Assembly (NCBI RefSeq): GCF_036370855.1
Contig: NC_088113.1
Coordinates: 21,534,501 to 21,598,500, forward strand
Source of the DNA: Dromaius novaehollandiae
Lineage: Eukaryota > Chordata > Aves > Casuariiformes > Dromaiidae
Direction of reading: 5' to 3'
Length of the DNA stretch: 64,000 nt
Positions within the stretch are counted from its first letter, which is position 1; every line of letters starts with the position of its first letter. A model generated the notes under the pieces. It had not been told where the DNA came from. It saw only the letters and a list, made by a program, of their open reading frames with translations, and searched no databases. Below are positions 31,292-48,410 of this stretch, one piece after another. Made by a program: the position numbers and the translations under genes.

Positions 31292-32110
31292 GCCCGACTC
31301 GCCCGCCGCGGCCTAGGCGCGACCTGCGGGCACGACGCCCCCGCCGTCAGGCCCGCTCCCGCGCCGCCCGCGGCCCGCCGCCGCCCCCCGGGGCCCCCCG
31401 CCACGACCCGGCGCGGCGCGGGGGGCCCTGCCGCGTCCCGGGCGCCCGCCGAGGGGCCCCGCGGGGCGCGGCCGCCGCGACATGCCGCCCCCGGGCCGCC
31501 GCCAGCCGCCCCCCCCCCGCCGCCGCGGGCGCTCCCGGCGCCCCCGTCCCGTCATCCCCCGCGGCGCCGCCCAGCCCCGGCCGCCATCTTGCCGCGGGGT
31601 CCCCCCCGCCGCCTCCGCGCGCGCGCACACGGCGGGGCCGCCCCGGAGCGCCGGCAAGGGCGGCCCCGCCGCGCCGCGCCGCGCCGCCGCGCCCGCCCGC
31701 CCGCTCGCCCCGCGCTCTCACCCGGCCCGCGCCGCGCCCGCCGCGCCGCCGCCACGGCCGGCATCACGGCGGCCGCCACGCACCCCCCCGGCCTCGCCGC
31801 GCAGGGACACGGCCCGCGCGGACCCCGCGCCGGGACTACTTACCGCCGCCCGCACCGCCCCGCTCGCGGCGCTCGCCGCCGCGGGCCGCGCTCCTCGCCG
31901 CCGCCGCCGCCGCCCCTGGGGCTCGAGCGGCGCCGCCCGCCGGCTGCGGGGGGGCGGGGAGGCCTCGCGCCCCCCGCGCGGGACTACTTTCTGCGCGGAG
32001 GGGTCATGGCGGCGCGCCGCGTCCGGGCGGGGCCGAGCGCCCGGGCCCTGCGCGTCGCGGGGTCGCGCCGGGGTTACGCCGGTCACGTGACGGCGGAAGC
32101 GGAAGCGGTC
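31292..32110 (-). promoter_or_regulatory. ZNF335: ZNF335 5' UTR, non-coding exon 1 and CpG-island promoter
   Basis: The ATG exon begins at 31323 after a GTGCCCGCAG acceptor. A matching donor, GCGGGCGGCG/GTAAGTAG, ends a non-coding exon at 31844, leaving a 520-bp intron. Upstream, 32083-32091 is TCACGTGAC (USF/MITF E-box), followed by two GGAAG ETS cores at 32095-32099 and 32101-32105. A YY1-like GCCGCCATCTTG lies at 31580-31591. The whole segment is extremely CpG-rich. There is no TATA box. Confidence 0.65.
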
Positions 32111-35100
32111 CCGGCGGGCCTGCGGCCTCCGTTGCGCCGCGCCTGTCGCGACACCGGTGTCGCGACCCGCCGGCGACACCGCCCGGGGGCTTCGCGGCTC
32201 CCGCGCTGCCGGCGGCAAGGTACCCCGCCTCGGCTGCTGGGCTTTTCCTGCCCCTTCTGCTCCCGGTGCAGCGACGTGCTCGGGGCCGCGGGGCCGCCCC
32301 CGCGCTCTGGCGGTGCCCTCGAGCTCCCTGGCAGCCTCCCGGCCCGGCCGAGTTCGGCCGGACGGGGCCCGGGGCCGAGCCCCGCTGGCTGCAGCCCCAG
32401 ACCCGGCCGGTCGCTGCTTCGCGCTGCTGCCCGTAAGTCTTTAACGAACGCTGGGTCCAGGTGGCTCCTTGCTCTCACCGGAGTCTCAGTTTTCCGGTGT
32501 CTCAGTCCTCCACCGAGACCGTCCCTCTCCCACTTCTGTCCCATTTCTGTTCCTATCCCACTTCTAGCTGGGTTTTTCTGGTGGAAAGGCATCCTTGTTT
32601 TTCCTGTGCTCTCCCACAGTGTGGGACACGTTTGGGCTGGAGCCTGTTGTCTGCGCAGTCCCTGGGGAAGGGACGTTGTGCTCGCTGAGTGACAGGGATT
32701 AAAGCTCCGCGCGCCAGCTGAGGCCCTGGTTCCAGGGCCATTAAGACTGAGTCACCCACAGTACAGCTTCATCTAGACCAGGTGTGGGTGTGCGATCGCA
32801 TTTGTCGCACTGGCCAGAACGCCCGGTACAAAGCTGATGCTGACTTTCTGCCAGCTGCAGAAGGACGGAGAGTATCTCATCTGGCACAAAGTCTGCAGGT
32901 TTGGAGTCAGCCTGCTGTAAATCTGAAGAGATAGGTAGCAGCTGAGTGGGTGTATGCTGGGTCAGCACTTCATGGCGCTTGGCTGTGGCGTTTTTGATCC
33001 CCGATGAGGATCCCAGAAGCTGGATTTATCCTCTCCTTGAAGCTGGTGCTCCTCACTGGGGCAGTGGGACAGATCCCCGAGTGACCCGCGCCTCCCGCCC
33101 TGCGGAGCGCCCGGGCGAGGCTTCCTGGCAGGCGCTGGGTGCCCGGTAGGGGCAGCAGAGGAGCTCCCGCCGTGCCGTCGGCCCAGCGCACTCGCAAGTC
33201 TTCTGGCCCTTTTTCAGGCTAATTAAATACATCCTTGAAAGGTTTATGCCCTCATCTGTCACTGGGCGACCGCACCGCTGAAATTCATCCCGGGCTGGAG
33301 TGAGGCATGAGATAAGGGGCTGGCCGCCGAAGCGCGCTCGCTCCAGTAACGCTGCCTGTGGATGAATCGGGATTCCGGGTTGCTGGGTGCGGCCCGATGC
33401 TGCGCTCGCCATCATTGCCAGAAGCTGAGAGACAGCAAGGTGGTTTTACTTTTTTTCTCCTGTTTCTCTTCATAAAGCAAGCCTGCGTAGCTCTGCAGTT
33501 GCTGTGGGGAAGTGGCCCCTAGCAGGAGGAGTCAGGGGCAATGTGGGGGGCTCCTGCAACCAGCAGCTTCCCTCTGTAATAAGCGTGCCTCTGCATCGGC
33601 TCAGAGGAGCCCAGGGCTGCGTTCCTGACCACCCCCGAGCTGGGCCTGCGTGCAGATTTGGAGTGTCCCTGTGCATCCTCTGCCAAAAGCTCAGTGCTCC
33701 TGGCAGAGGCAGGTGGGTCGGAGGGAGTGCTGTCAGAAGTTGCCTCCCAGGTAGAGGAACCGGGATGAATTTATGTCAGATTAGTGTATCCTCTCTTTTG
33801 CCTTCAGTCAGCTGCTTTTCGAGACGAATGGGGGACTCTTTCTGGTGAATGGTGGTTCCAGGGCAGGAAGAGAGGGAGCAAAGCAGTCAGAGCCCTGGGA
33901 ACCCTAAGGGGTGGTGCAGATCCTCTGGTACAGGTTGTGCTAATGGAAAGCTGCTTAAAGCCTCCCTGTTACTCTGCAAAGATAACCCCTGTCCTCTGGC
34001 TCAAAGGCTTGTATTAGGGAGAACTTCTCTGAGATGGATATTCTGGCTCCCTTTAAAAATGCAGTACACTCACAAAAAACAGTGAGCAAAAAATTTCCAC
34101 ACCAGGCATAGCGTCATTCCTGTGCTCGGCTCTGAAAACATAGCTCCTTTCTGATAACGCTCTGCAATTCTAGCTGCCATTCCTGGAATGATTTGAGGGC
34201 CAAAGAAAATGCCTCACAGCGAGAGGCTTACAGAGTCCAAAAATGGCTGTGACTGGGCACGTGTGTCCAAATACCTTACGAGAGGGAATACCAGGTTAAA
34301 GGCCTTTGGGGAACGAGCTGAGAAGGCAATACGAGCACTTGTGCCTCGAGAGCAAAGCCTTGCAGACTCAAATGGGCTAAGCAGCTCGTTCTTAACAGGA
34401 TGGGTGATGAGCTGCTTTGAAAGGCTGTCCCAGGAGGTGAGGCTGTCCCAGGAGGTGAGGATTTCCCAGCTCAGTGTCTTCCAATCTTCCAGCCTGAATG
34501 TTCTTGGAAGGAGCTACTGCCAAATGAGCTACCCAGACTGGGTGCACTGCTCTGTCTGAGCTAATCTGATCAGTGATCTTGCTCTTACTTGCAACTCTCA
34601 GCTTTGCTGATGTGCCCTGTCCCCGGGCAGTGGTTTGCTGGCTGTGCTGACCCACATCATGGATTGGCAGTGCTACCACAATAGCTTCTCCATGACCTAA
34701 TCACTTCAGTCAGTGTCCCAGAATAGGTGGTGGCTTGTGCTGAGCTCTGTGCCCAGGGCAGTGCCTTTCCAACCTCTTGCAATCCGAGCCTCTGGGCTTT
34801 CGTAGTCAGTGATTTTGTAGCCAGTGGTGTTTGTTCCTCTTACGTTCTTTTTTTTTTTCTTTCTTTTTAAAGAAAACATTGCTAGAGATGTTTGTGTAGC
34901 TGTAGGGCATTAATCCACATCAACCAGGCTTGTATTTATAACCCACCTGGGGAGGGCTGATGCATCAGCACATTTTGTAAAACGTTGAGCAAAACATCCC
35001 TTGCTGCAGGAAATGGTTTTTCTTCACACCAGATTGCTTCACCACTCAGCTCCTTCCCATCAGCAGTGTCTCTTGAAGAACGTGCCCGGGGACACTCCCG

Positions 35101-38100
35101 GGGGATTGCTCCATTGCTCCTTTCTGGGTGGGGGCAAGCTGTGCCTGCCTAATCCTGGGCACCGCTCTGATGCGTCTGCCTCGTGGCCAGGCCTAGCTGG
35201 GCCACAGGCTCTTCTGGAGGGAGCAGCCTTCCTCTGGCGCTAGCTGTGAAGCTGGGATTTTTGCATCCCAGTGTGCTGGGCATGGATGGGAATTTTGTAG
35301 CACAATACCCCGTCTTCTGTGGCTGACAAGGCTGTGGCTGCACTGGTGGTCTCAGAAGTAATGTAACCTCTGGTCTTGGGCAGGGCAGTCTGAGAGGGGG
35401 AGGAGTAGCTCAGAGCTGATCCCCAGGGGCTTGGAAGAGCCCGTGAAGCCCTAGGACAAGGCTGCTTATGTCTTACCAAGGTCCCCTTGGCGGAGGGCAG
35501 CTTGCTGGCCCCAGCTCGGGCTGGAGAGGTGCTGCCCATGGCTGCTGTGAGCCCTCCTCGGGGCGAGGAGACGCGGCCTGGGGCACCTTGGCCAGCTCTG
35601 GGCAGCGTGTGCAGCCTAGGTCCACCTCACTGCCTGCTCTGGTCCTTCCTCCTGTCTGTAGGAGGTAGCCAGGGCATCCTCCGTGTGTCCTGCTCTGCAT
35701 CGTGAGCCCACTGCATGCACCGTCCTCTACGCAACCTGGAATGACGGTGGTGCCAAACTGTGTCGTAAGCGGCCTGTCTGGTTTGTCTTGCCCGTGCCTC
35801 GCTCCTGGGCTTAGGTCAGAGCTGTGGCTGCTGTTCTGCAGAGCTTCAGCACCAACGAAGGCCTTTCCAGGATGTGTTTGGGTGCGCTAAAATGCAAACA
35901 GCAGCAGGCCCTGGCCCTGCCTGGCCCCTCCTCGCGTGCCAGAACTGCTGCTGCTGCTGGCTGTTTTTTTTCCCCCTTTAGAGTGATCCTGTGGCTTCCT
36001 TCCCAGAACCTGAGACCTCGAGAGCCACGGTCCAAGGCCACCGGATTCCATCTTCTCCTGTGCTGCTGATTCATCAGTGCTGGTTAGTTAAAAAAGAGTA
36101 ATCAGCAAATTACTGAAATATAAGTAAAATAAACAAGGTGGGCAGAAGAACTGTGTGTAGCAGGGCCCCAGAGCCCTTAGATCCATGCCCTGCTGCTCCC
36201 GTCCTCTGCGTTCAGCACATCTGCCCAGAGATTTGCCCTGCGGAGCACCCGCGGCTCTTTGGAAGTCGGGGGAGCGGGGGAGCTTGGTACCCCGGAGCTG
36301 TGCTGTGGGGGGGCCCAGGCCCAGAGCCGTGGCCACGGCTGGGTCCTCGGTGGTGGTGGTCGCAGGCTGCGTCTCCGCTCCTGCATGCGCTGTGGCTGTG
36401 AACCTCCCCGCGCAGCGTTCTGGTGTGGCGCGGGTGCTGCTGGCGCTGCCCTTTGGTCCGTCAGCCTGTGTCCGTGCTCTGCCACGTGATGTTTGGGTGC
36501 ATCCGCAGGGGGCTCGGGACCCCGGGTTTGCACCGCTCTGGAAATGGCGTGCAGCTGTCTCGGGCCTTCTCCAGCCCGTCGGTCGTTCCTCTTCCCCCGG
36601 CAGCGCACCTGGGGGTCCCAGGCCGAGGGCACGGGTGGCTCGGTGGCTGCCCTCCTCCCCTGTCCCGTGGCACTCGTCCCCGTATTAGAGATCGGCTCCG
36701 AGGGTCTTGCAGCCCCGCTGGGCAGCTCCTCGGCTCAAGGCCGTGCTGTTTACCTTTCCCAGGGCTGCCGGAGTTTTGTCCATATGCCTGTGTTGATAAC
36801 TGAGCCGGTCGGGATTAATTTGGCAGCTCGCTGCTAGAACAGTTGTCAAATGTTTTCCTTAAATCCAAGTATGTTGCATCTACCATTTTTCCTTCTGCTT
36901 CTTGTAGTTTACAATTAAATAAAACCAGTTTTGTCAGTATTTCACCTTCTATAAACCACCACTGCTACTTACTACTAGAGCTCTTTTATCTTTGACAACC
37001 AGGGTATTAAATGTAACATTGTTCCTTTAAAATGCTGGACATAGCAGGCGAGTTTGCTGTCATTGTCACAATTGCTGCTCTTCCCTTTTTAGAAGACAGC
37101 TGCTGCTCCTGTCTCACCGCCGTGGAACAAAGCGCTGGCCGTGTGCGCTCCTCGTTGACTGATGTGCCCACACAGGAGCCTGCGGCCACCAAGCCCCGTC
37201 TCGCTCTGCTCCCCTCGTCGGCCCTGGCTCCATCACCCCCGCGTTGTCCCGCTGCTGCAGGAGCCTGTCCCGGGGGTGCAGGTGTGCGCGAGTGGCTGAA
37301 GCAGCCCCTTCTGCCTGCCCGGCGGGGAACAGTCTCAGCCTCGCTGTGGCTCGTATCGCTGGTGTTGCAGCTCTGAACTCTGGTTCCCCTTGCGGCAGTC
37401 TCAGCTGGCCTGGTCCAGCAAGCTGCCTCGGAACGGCTATCCCCAGGGAGCTGAAGGAACGACAGGAGTGGGGCGGCTGTCCCGTCCCTGTGCACCTCTT
37501 TCCAAAGCCACAGCTGGTGACACAATCTGTGCTTGCCCTGTGCAGCCTGTTGAGAGCCAGGAGCAGAGGACAGTCCGTAAGCTCTGCACCCTCTTACGCC
37601 AGTCTGAATTCATTGCGTGCTCTGTTCTCATGGTAGGTGGAATTTTTAGTAAAAGAAAAGTTAACCAAAGCCAGAGGCAAAAGCTGAAATGGGACCAGGT
37701 TTAAGGGATAGAAGATGGATTTCCAGCAAAGCAAATCATGAGACACAGTTGTCTCTGAAGTTAGCAAGAGCCTCATGGTGTTTGAAGCTCTCGTACCCTT
37801 GTCCTGTGGCCCTTGGCCTGCCTGGAGCTGCCAGACCCTGCATTCTGGGTCTTCACTGTGCTTCTCCCTCAGATAGGCTGGGCTGGACCGTTTTCCCCCC
37901 AGTTCAAATACACAGGCAATTTCAAAGGTCTCTGCTGGAGGCTGACTCTCTGTTCAAGCTGTTCCTGGATTTCCCACCTTGAGGGCATCCTGGCCGGCAG
38001 CAGTGCGATTTCCCCTCCGTCCGGTCTCGTGGTGCAGATGCCGTGACTCCCGTGGAGCCTGCCGGATCGCAGGTATCGTATCGCACGGTAGGTGCTGCGT

Positions 38101-41100
38101 GGGGCCGGCCGCTTCTGGGCTGTCGCTGGTCCAGCAGCCGCAGCGCTGCCCCCGTGCCCTGGCATGGGATGGGACGCTGCAGGGGCCGGACACCGTGGCC
38201 GTGCGGGGCAGCGCGTGCCGTGGAGCCGTGGCCGCGGGGCTCAGCGCTGCAGCGGGCTTTCTCGCGCCTGGGGCCTCGGGGCCAGCGTGGGGAGGGCAGC
38301 TCCGTAGCTGTGGTGCCCTGGGCAGCCAGGGCACCTGGGGTCCGGGCAGGATGGGGAGCACGTGTGTCCGCATGGAGCGGGAAGTGTGGAGCAGTGTGTG
38401 TTCCCCCCACTCCCACCCCGTTTTTTTTAGCTGGCTAGGAGATTTTCTCCAGCATCCTTGTGGGACCCAAACAGACCAGGGACGGACCCAAACAGACCAG
38501 GGATTCCCAGGGCGTGAAAGGAGGCAGGGGAAGGTGTGGAGGGGGAGGACGTCCCAGCCTGATGCAGGGTGGTGACTGTGCCAACCACCTTGGTGCCTGC
38601 AGCCAGCGTGACGACTTGGGGAATCGGTCATGTGCAATTTATAACTGGGATCGGTGTTGCTGAGTGATGAAATTGCAGCGTTGGTTTCAGTGCCTCTGGG
38701 GTGAGAGTGTATTCACCCAGGCTGTGTCATCTTTCTCCCAGACGAGAGGCAGCAGAGAGCAGCTAACCTGGGCGCTGGGGCTGGGAGCGGGTAGCGCGGA
38801 CGCCGGGCAGGACTCCTGGCCAGGCAAAGGGGTGAGGAGCTCACAAGAGGCTGGTGATGGAGAGGGTGAGGAGTTCCCTGGAAAGGACACGGGATGGGCG
38901 GGATGCTGGAGGCCTCTGGAAAGGGTCCAGGGCAGGGAACCTGGCAGGTGCATCCGGGGAGCGTCGGCAGGAGTGTGCTGTGCCGGGGCCCGAAGCTTAG
39001 CTGGGGAGAGCTGAGCAGAGCTGAGGGGACGCTGAGCACAGCACGGTTTGCAGAGAAGGGTCCTGGGCCCAGCTGGAGGATGTGATCCCAGCCCACGCGG
39101 TGCCGGGTGTCAGGGCAGCAGATACGGGAAGCGTGTGCAGGAATGTTGTTTCTGTCTAGAGCTGTTGAATAAAGAGCAATGGGGCATCCAAGCCTCTGAC
39201 GCAGAGCGGCTCTGTGTGCGTTTGGTCTCGCTCTCGCGCCAAGCATTCCCGTGCCCCGGGACGTCGTACCGTAAAGAGGGCTGGCGCTCGCCGTGGCCAA
39301 CTGGCACGTGGGTGGCAGCTCTGCTCCCCCGGCTGTGCCGGAGTCGAGCGCGGGCTGTGGGGAGCCGGTGGGGCTGAGCCTGGCACGGCAGCCGGGGGCC
39401 GGGGCAGGCCGCGGGAGCAGGGCCGGGGCGGCGGAGCACTGCAGCTCGCGGCCGAGCGAGGCGACGGGGCCTGCCGCTGTGGCTGCTTGGCGCGGCTCAG
39501 GTGCGCGCCCAGGGCACGGCGCGCTGGCCTGTGTCACCGGGGTGCCTGGCTCTGCCGCGGTGGCTTGGCACGGCCCCGCTGCATGATTGGTGCTGCCTGC
39601 CAGCTTGCGAGCGGCTTCCTGCTCTCCGCACACTCTGCTTTTCTGCGGCAACCTGAGCCGCGCTCTCCCCTGACTCCGCGCTGCGTCATCTGCACAAGAT
39701 GCTGACTCCCTCGCCGCCGCTTCCCCTCGCTGCCGCGCTGCTCCGCTGCGCACCTGCCCGGCAGGGCCTGCACCAGGGCCGCGGCTGATGCCCGTCCCGC
39801 GCCTGCGCCCCGACCCCTCCTGCCCCGCGGGTCTCGGGGGGAGCTCGGCTCTCCGGCCCGGCTGGTGAGGCCGCGGGTGTTTGCCTTGCCCACTGCACCC
39901 CTGGGTCTTCTGCCAGGTTTCTCGCCCCGGTGCACCCCTCCTCGCCCTGGCGGTGACGGCAAGCGCCAGCGCCCACAGCCCCCTCCAGCAAGCGCTGGGC
40001 TCTGACGGGACACGCGGCCTCGGGAACGGCTCGGTGCTTTGGGAGGCTCCGGCCAGCACCTGAGCCTCTGTGCTGACCCCGGCTCGCAGCTCCCGGCCGG
40101 GCTGGGGCTGGAGGCCTGCGGCCTCGCGGAGGTGCTGCCCGCATCCTGCCCTTCCTGCCCTCGTCCCGACAGGCCTCGCTCGCAGAGCCGCTGCTGCGGG
40201 GCCGGCCGGCGACACGGGCGTGGGCAGCCGGTGCCAGGCAGGATTCCAGCACCGCTTTCCTGCAGGAGGGTCTTCCCCGCCACCTCCGCCTGCGTGAGGA
40301 AGGCTGCCGTGAGTAAGGACGTGGGAAGCGGCTGCGGTTGGCATGTTCCTTCCCCTTTCGGTGGCAGCGGCGGTGACGGAGAGCCTCGTGGCTGAGGCAG
40401 CCCCTGGGACGAAGGATGTCTGGACGGGTTTTCCATGTCATTCGTCCTCAGAAAGGCTCTGGGTGTAAAGGGCACACGGCTGGGCACGGGGCCTGGATGC
40501 TCCTGGGGTCCCTTGTCAGCAAAAAGCTTCTGTCTGCGCGCCCCGTGGCCCTCTCCCACCTGCTGCACTGCCTACACACACCATCCTCTTCCTCCTCTCC
40601 CAGTGGTGCAAAAAGGGCAGTGGCTGCCCCGGTCTGCCCCGAGCCACCCCCTCCATGCGCCCTCGCAGACCGTCCCGAGTCAGCTGCCCCCGCTGCCCGA
40701 GGGCCTGGGGCTGCCGCGCGAGGGGACCGCGCTGCCCGGGCAGCCGTGCTGGCATCACCGCATCGCGCCTGCCCGTCGCACGCCGCCTGCCCCGGCCCCG
40801 CCGGAGTTCCCCTGCCCGGCTCTGGTGCTCCTGGTGCTCCCAGACGTGGGAGTTTCCTTATCCGGGGCTGCAGCCCTGCCCCTTCTCCCTGCAGAGACTT
40901 CTAGAGTCACCAGAAAAATCCCCCGGTGCCAGTGCCAAAAGGAAGCTGGTTAGCGGGGCTGTGAGTCAGTGGGAGAGGCAGCCCGGGGCGCAGCGCTGCC
41001 GCCGCCGGCTCCAGCCGCTCGCCCTGCCGGTGCTCTGCTCTGCGCTGCCGGCCACGTACCCGCGCGGCGCGCCCAGAGCACCGCGGGGCAGGGCATGCAC

Positions 41101-43860
41101 GGGCCCGCTGGCAGCGGCTGCGCGGGGGCCACGGTGCTCGGCTCCTGCCACCGTCACTCGCTCCGAGCCTCCGCTCCCGTCTGAGCCCCCGTCCCGGCCA
41201 GCGCTGCTGCTGCTCGGGCAGGGTCCTGGCGTGGCTCTGCCCCAAGCGGGGCCGCGAAGCCCCAGCAGCCATCGGCCTGCCCGTGGGCAGTGCCGTGCTG
41301 TGCCATGCTGTGCCACGCGGTGCCATGCTGCACGGCGCAGTGCCAGCGGTGAGCCCAGGCTGAGGGACTGCAGGTCCTGCGTGCACGGGAAACCAGGCGT
41401 GGGGACGACGCAGGAAAGGCCCAGGGATCTGCCGCAGTGCCGGGAAGGCAAGACCAGGGTCGCACCCTTCTGCCTGCGCCCCGGAGCCGGTGTCAGACAC
41501 CCCCCTGTCCGGGCTGGCCTGGGGATGTGCTGCCCAGCGTGCTTCTCCACGCTCACTGCTGAGCGGGACGTGGGGGCTCTGCAGCCCCCCCCGCTCCCAG
41601 CCCTCCCTGGCCTGCACAGCGTCTCCCCGCGGAGCTGCCGCCTCTGGCTCCAGCACCGTGCGCCGAGGGCTGATGTCCCGGCAGACCGGGAGCGGTGGAG
41701 GATGGAGGGTGCCCTGGTCCTCGGCAGAGCCCCCCGGCCCTGGCTGCCGGCTGAGGAGCAGGGACAGTGGCTGCTCTCCGCCCTGCAAAGAGCTGGGCCG
41801 TGCACAGGGCAGGGTCGGGATCCGACCCGCGAGGAGGGGAGGTGGCCATGGGGCAGCCTGGCCGTGGGGCAGCCTGGCCGTGGGGGGCCCCGGCCTGTGC
41901 CCACAGCGGGGGCAGGAGCTCCCTGGCTGCGCTTGTTTGTCAAGAGGGACAGTGGGACAGACGCTGCTCTGTGGAGCAACTTCCTCCGCCGTGCAACTGC
42001 GTGTTGCTCTTGCAGGGCTGTCGGACCGAGTGAGGCAACCGGGCTGATTTCAGAGCCGTTTCCAAAGACGGAAGGCAGCTGCTTCCTCTCCAGCTGCCTG
42101 GTGGTCTCAGCTCTGCCTTGCCAGCTCCCCGGACACCGAGTCACTGCGACGTAGGACACTGTGCCCCCACTGCTCCCTGGCTCCATTGCACACGGCCGGC
42201 TCCGTGCAGGGCCGTGGGTCCCCCGGGGCTGCCCGATGCTGCGGTCCAGCGCTGCGGCAGAGCCCGACCCAGGCTGAGCCTGGCCATGGCTGCGGTCCAG
42301 CTGTGCCCAAGCTGAGCCCGCGCAGCGAGCGGGGACCTGCGTCCCCTGCGGGCAATGCTCCGCTTGGGCTGAGCCCTCCCTCGGGCAGAGGACCGCAGCG
42401 GGGAGCATCGCTCTGCGCCCTGTCCCCATGTTGTGCTGGATCCCCCCGTACCTCGCTCGCCTCCGGCCAGGCCAGGAGCTGTTTGCTCAGCTCAGCGGGA
42501 GCTCTGGGCAGTGCAGAGCGGAGGGGGCGGCTGCAGGGCCGCAGCCTGGGACGGTCTGGGAGCAGGGACCATGGGGCACCAACAGGGACGGGCGGCTGGG
42601 AAACATCGTCCTCCCAGCTCTGGCTGCAGGGGCTCAGCAAGGCCCGAGGGGCCCGGCAAGCCCGGCTTAGCGAGAGCTGCGGGACGGGAGCCCGGCTCGG
42701 GACATCGCCCGGCTGTCACTGGGCTGCTCCAATGCGCCTGTCCTCCCCCGCTGACGTGTCTTTCTCTCCTCTCTGTCGTCTGTTTTCCCTCTCACTCCTT
42801 GCTCCTGTTTGCTTTCCCCTTCCCTGCTCCGGTTCCCACAAGGTCGGCACTTTGGGAGACGCAGGAAAACAGCGTCCCGCGGCCAGCTTTGTGCAGCCCC
42901 GGCGGTGCCGGGCGGGACCTGAGTCAGCAGCGCGGTGCGGGGCCGGCGGGCGGCGAGGACGGGGCGCCTCTGCGTCCCGGGCGGCGGCGGGGGCATCCCC
43001 AGGCGCCGGGCTGCTCCCCGCCGGGCACGAGCCCTGCGTCGGGGCGAGCGTGGGGCCCGTTCCCGGGGCTCCCAGGGCTCTGCCGGGCAGTCGCTGGCAC
43101 ATGGGGACCCCCTCGCCAGGGACCCCCTGCCCCGCTGGGCAGCCGTGGGGGACGTGAGGCCAGACACTGCGTCCCGGTGCGGGGATGAGCTCGTGGCAAG
43201 CCCTGGCCCAGCCTGTGCAGGCTCCTGCGTGCAACAGGCATCAGCCCCGGGCGGGCGGGCTGCAGGTGCTGGGGCTCGGGCAGAGGGTCTCCTGCCAGCG
43301 CTGCCCGCTCAGCCTGGTGCCCCCGGGGGTCCGGCCCAGCTGCGACAGCCGAGAGGCACGAGGACGAGGCCGTGGGGTGCTGAGCGCCCAGCCAGCCCCG
43401 TGGTCTCCGCGGACCCCCGCTGTCCCGGCTCTGACCGTGGCCGTGGGGAATGGCAGGGCTCTGGGGACGGCAGAGCCTGGGGACAGCAGGGCTCGGGGAC
43501 GGCAGGGCGCTGGCCCCACGCAGCCTGCCCGGCGCTGTGCAGCGGGGCTGTGCGATGCCCCGTACAGCCGGATCACGCGGTGCCGGTGAGGCTGGACCGC
43601 GCCGTGCCCCGGCACGTCTGCCCGGTCGCGGAGGCACAGCGGCACGGGCCCCGCGGGCTCTCCCTCTGGCTCCCCAGCACGGCTCCGGCGGCGGGGCTGG
43701 CCCGTCCTCCCTTCCCACGCATCCGTCCTGCGGCTGCGGGCGGCCGGCTGGAACCAAGCGTGTTTAGTAAACAAGGTGATGAAACAGTTAAAGCAGCAAA
43801 CAGGAGCCTGAGTCTGCGTTTCGTCACCGTGGGAAGGGAGCGTGAGTCGTTGGGCCGAGG
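32111..43860. other. Intergenic region between ZNF335 and MMP9
   Basis: Roughly 11.7 kb with no gene I can support. GC rises from left to right. Small features: a doubled 17-bp word (GCTGTCCCAGGAGGTGAG) near 34425-34458, a T-rich tract at 34850-34870, a LINE scrap at 36842-36959 and a doubled GGACCCAAACAGACCAGGGA near 38462-38502. The long open frames at 38.7-43.2 kb are stop-poor GC-rich DNA with no conserved motif. This space may hold MMP9 or ZNF335 regulatory DNA. Confidence 0.5.
36842..36959 (-). mobile_element. Old CR1-like LINE fragment (reverse transcriptase segment)
   Basis: The minus strand reads GFIEGEILTKL, then EAEGKMVDATYLDLRKTFDN, over about 39 open codons. This matches the CR1/L3-type reverse transcriptase stretch built around VD-x-VYLDF-x-KAFDT. 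The fragment is tiny and diverged, without a recognisable 3' end. It is a plain non-LTR LINE remnant. Confidence 0.7.
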
Positions 43861-43870
43861 GGTCTGAGGG

Positions 43871-43900
43871 TGACTCATTGCCCCTGCCACAGCATAAATA
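43871..43900 (+). promoter_or_regulatory. MMP9: MMP9 core promoter: AP-1 site and TATA box
   Basis: TGACTCA at 43871-43877 is a perfect AP-1 site, and ATAAATA at 43894-43900 is the TATA element. A half-matching TGAGTCG lies near 43842. The spacing fits a start near 43925. Mammalian MMP9 is induced through a proximal AP-1 site close to its TATA-like element. Confidence 0.8.
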
Positions 43901-43984
43901 GGAGCCGGGCGCTCGGTGGCACTCAGAGCGGAGCAGCAGGGACCCGGCATGGACGCAGCCTCCCGCCAGCACCAGCACCGCGCC

Positions 43985-47885
<3,901 letters not shown>

Positions 47886-48384
47886 GGACCGCACTGGTGC
47901 CCGGCTCCGGGCCGGCGCGGCGCTCCCTGCCCGCCGCTCCCTTCCCCTCCCGGGCTCTCGGTTCTCACTCTTCGACCCCCCCATGGCCCGGGAGCGCGGG
48001 GGAGCCCATTTATCCCCCCAGCCGTGGGGCGGCCCCAGCCGTGCTCGGGGCTCGCGGTCTCCCGTCGGAAAGGGGCGAGGACTCCGGGGCCGCTCCTCGG
48101 GCGCTCCCCGGCTCCCGGGAGCCCTGGCTGGGGAGCAGGACTCTCGCCGCAGCCCGCACCCGGGCAGCCCCCTGCGAGCGATGGCTCTGCCGCGCAGAGG
48201 CGTTTGCCTGGTGCAAACAGCACAGAGAGCTGTCGTGACTTGGTCTTTCTCCGGAGCCAGTATCGCCGGGTCGGCCCGGGCTCGGCTGGGAGCTGGCGCC
48301 GGGAACGCGGCGCGGGCAGGGATGTGGGGCTCTGCGTCGCTCTCGCCTGCTGCCTGCTCTGCCAACCTCCATCCGCACGTTTTT

Positions 48385-48390
48385 AATAAA
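48385..48390 (+). terminator. MMP9: AATAAA poly(A) signal of MMP9
   Basis: AATAAA about 500 bases after the MMP9 stop, in a clear TTTTTAATAAAGAG context. It predicts a transcript end near 48410. Confidence 0.85.
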
Positions 48391-48410
48391 GAGAATCCTT
48401 TGGAAACAGC

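Noticed and set aside
43949-43984. Upstream in-frame ATG of MMP9 as the true start
   Set aside because: It would put 12 polar residues before the signal peptide and has a weaker context than the ATG at 43985.
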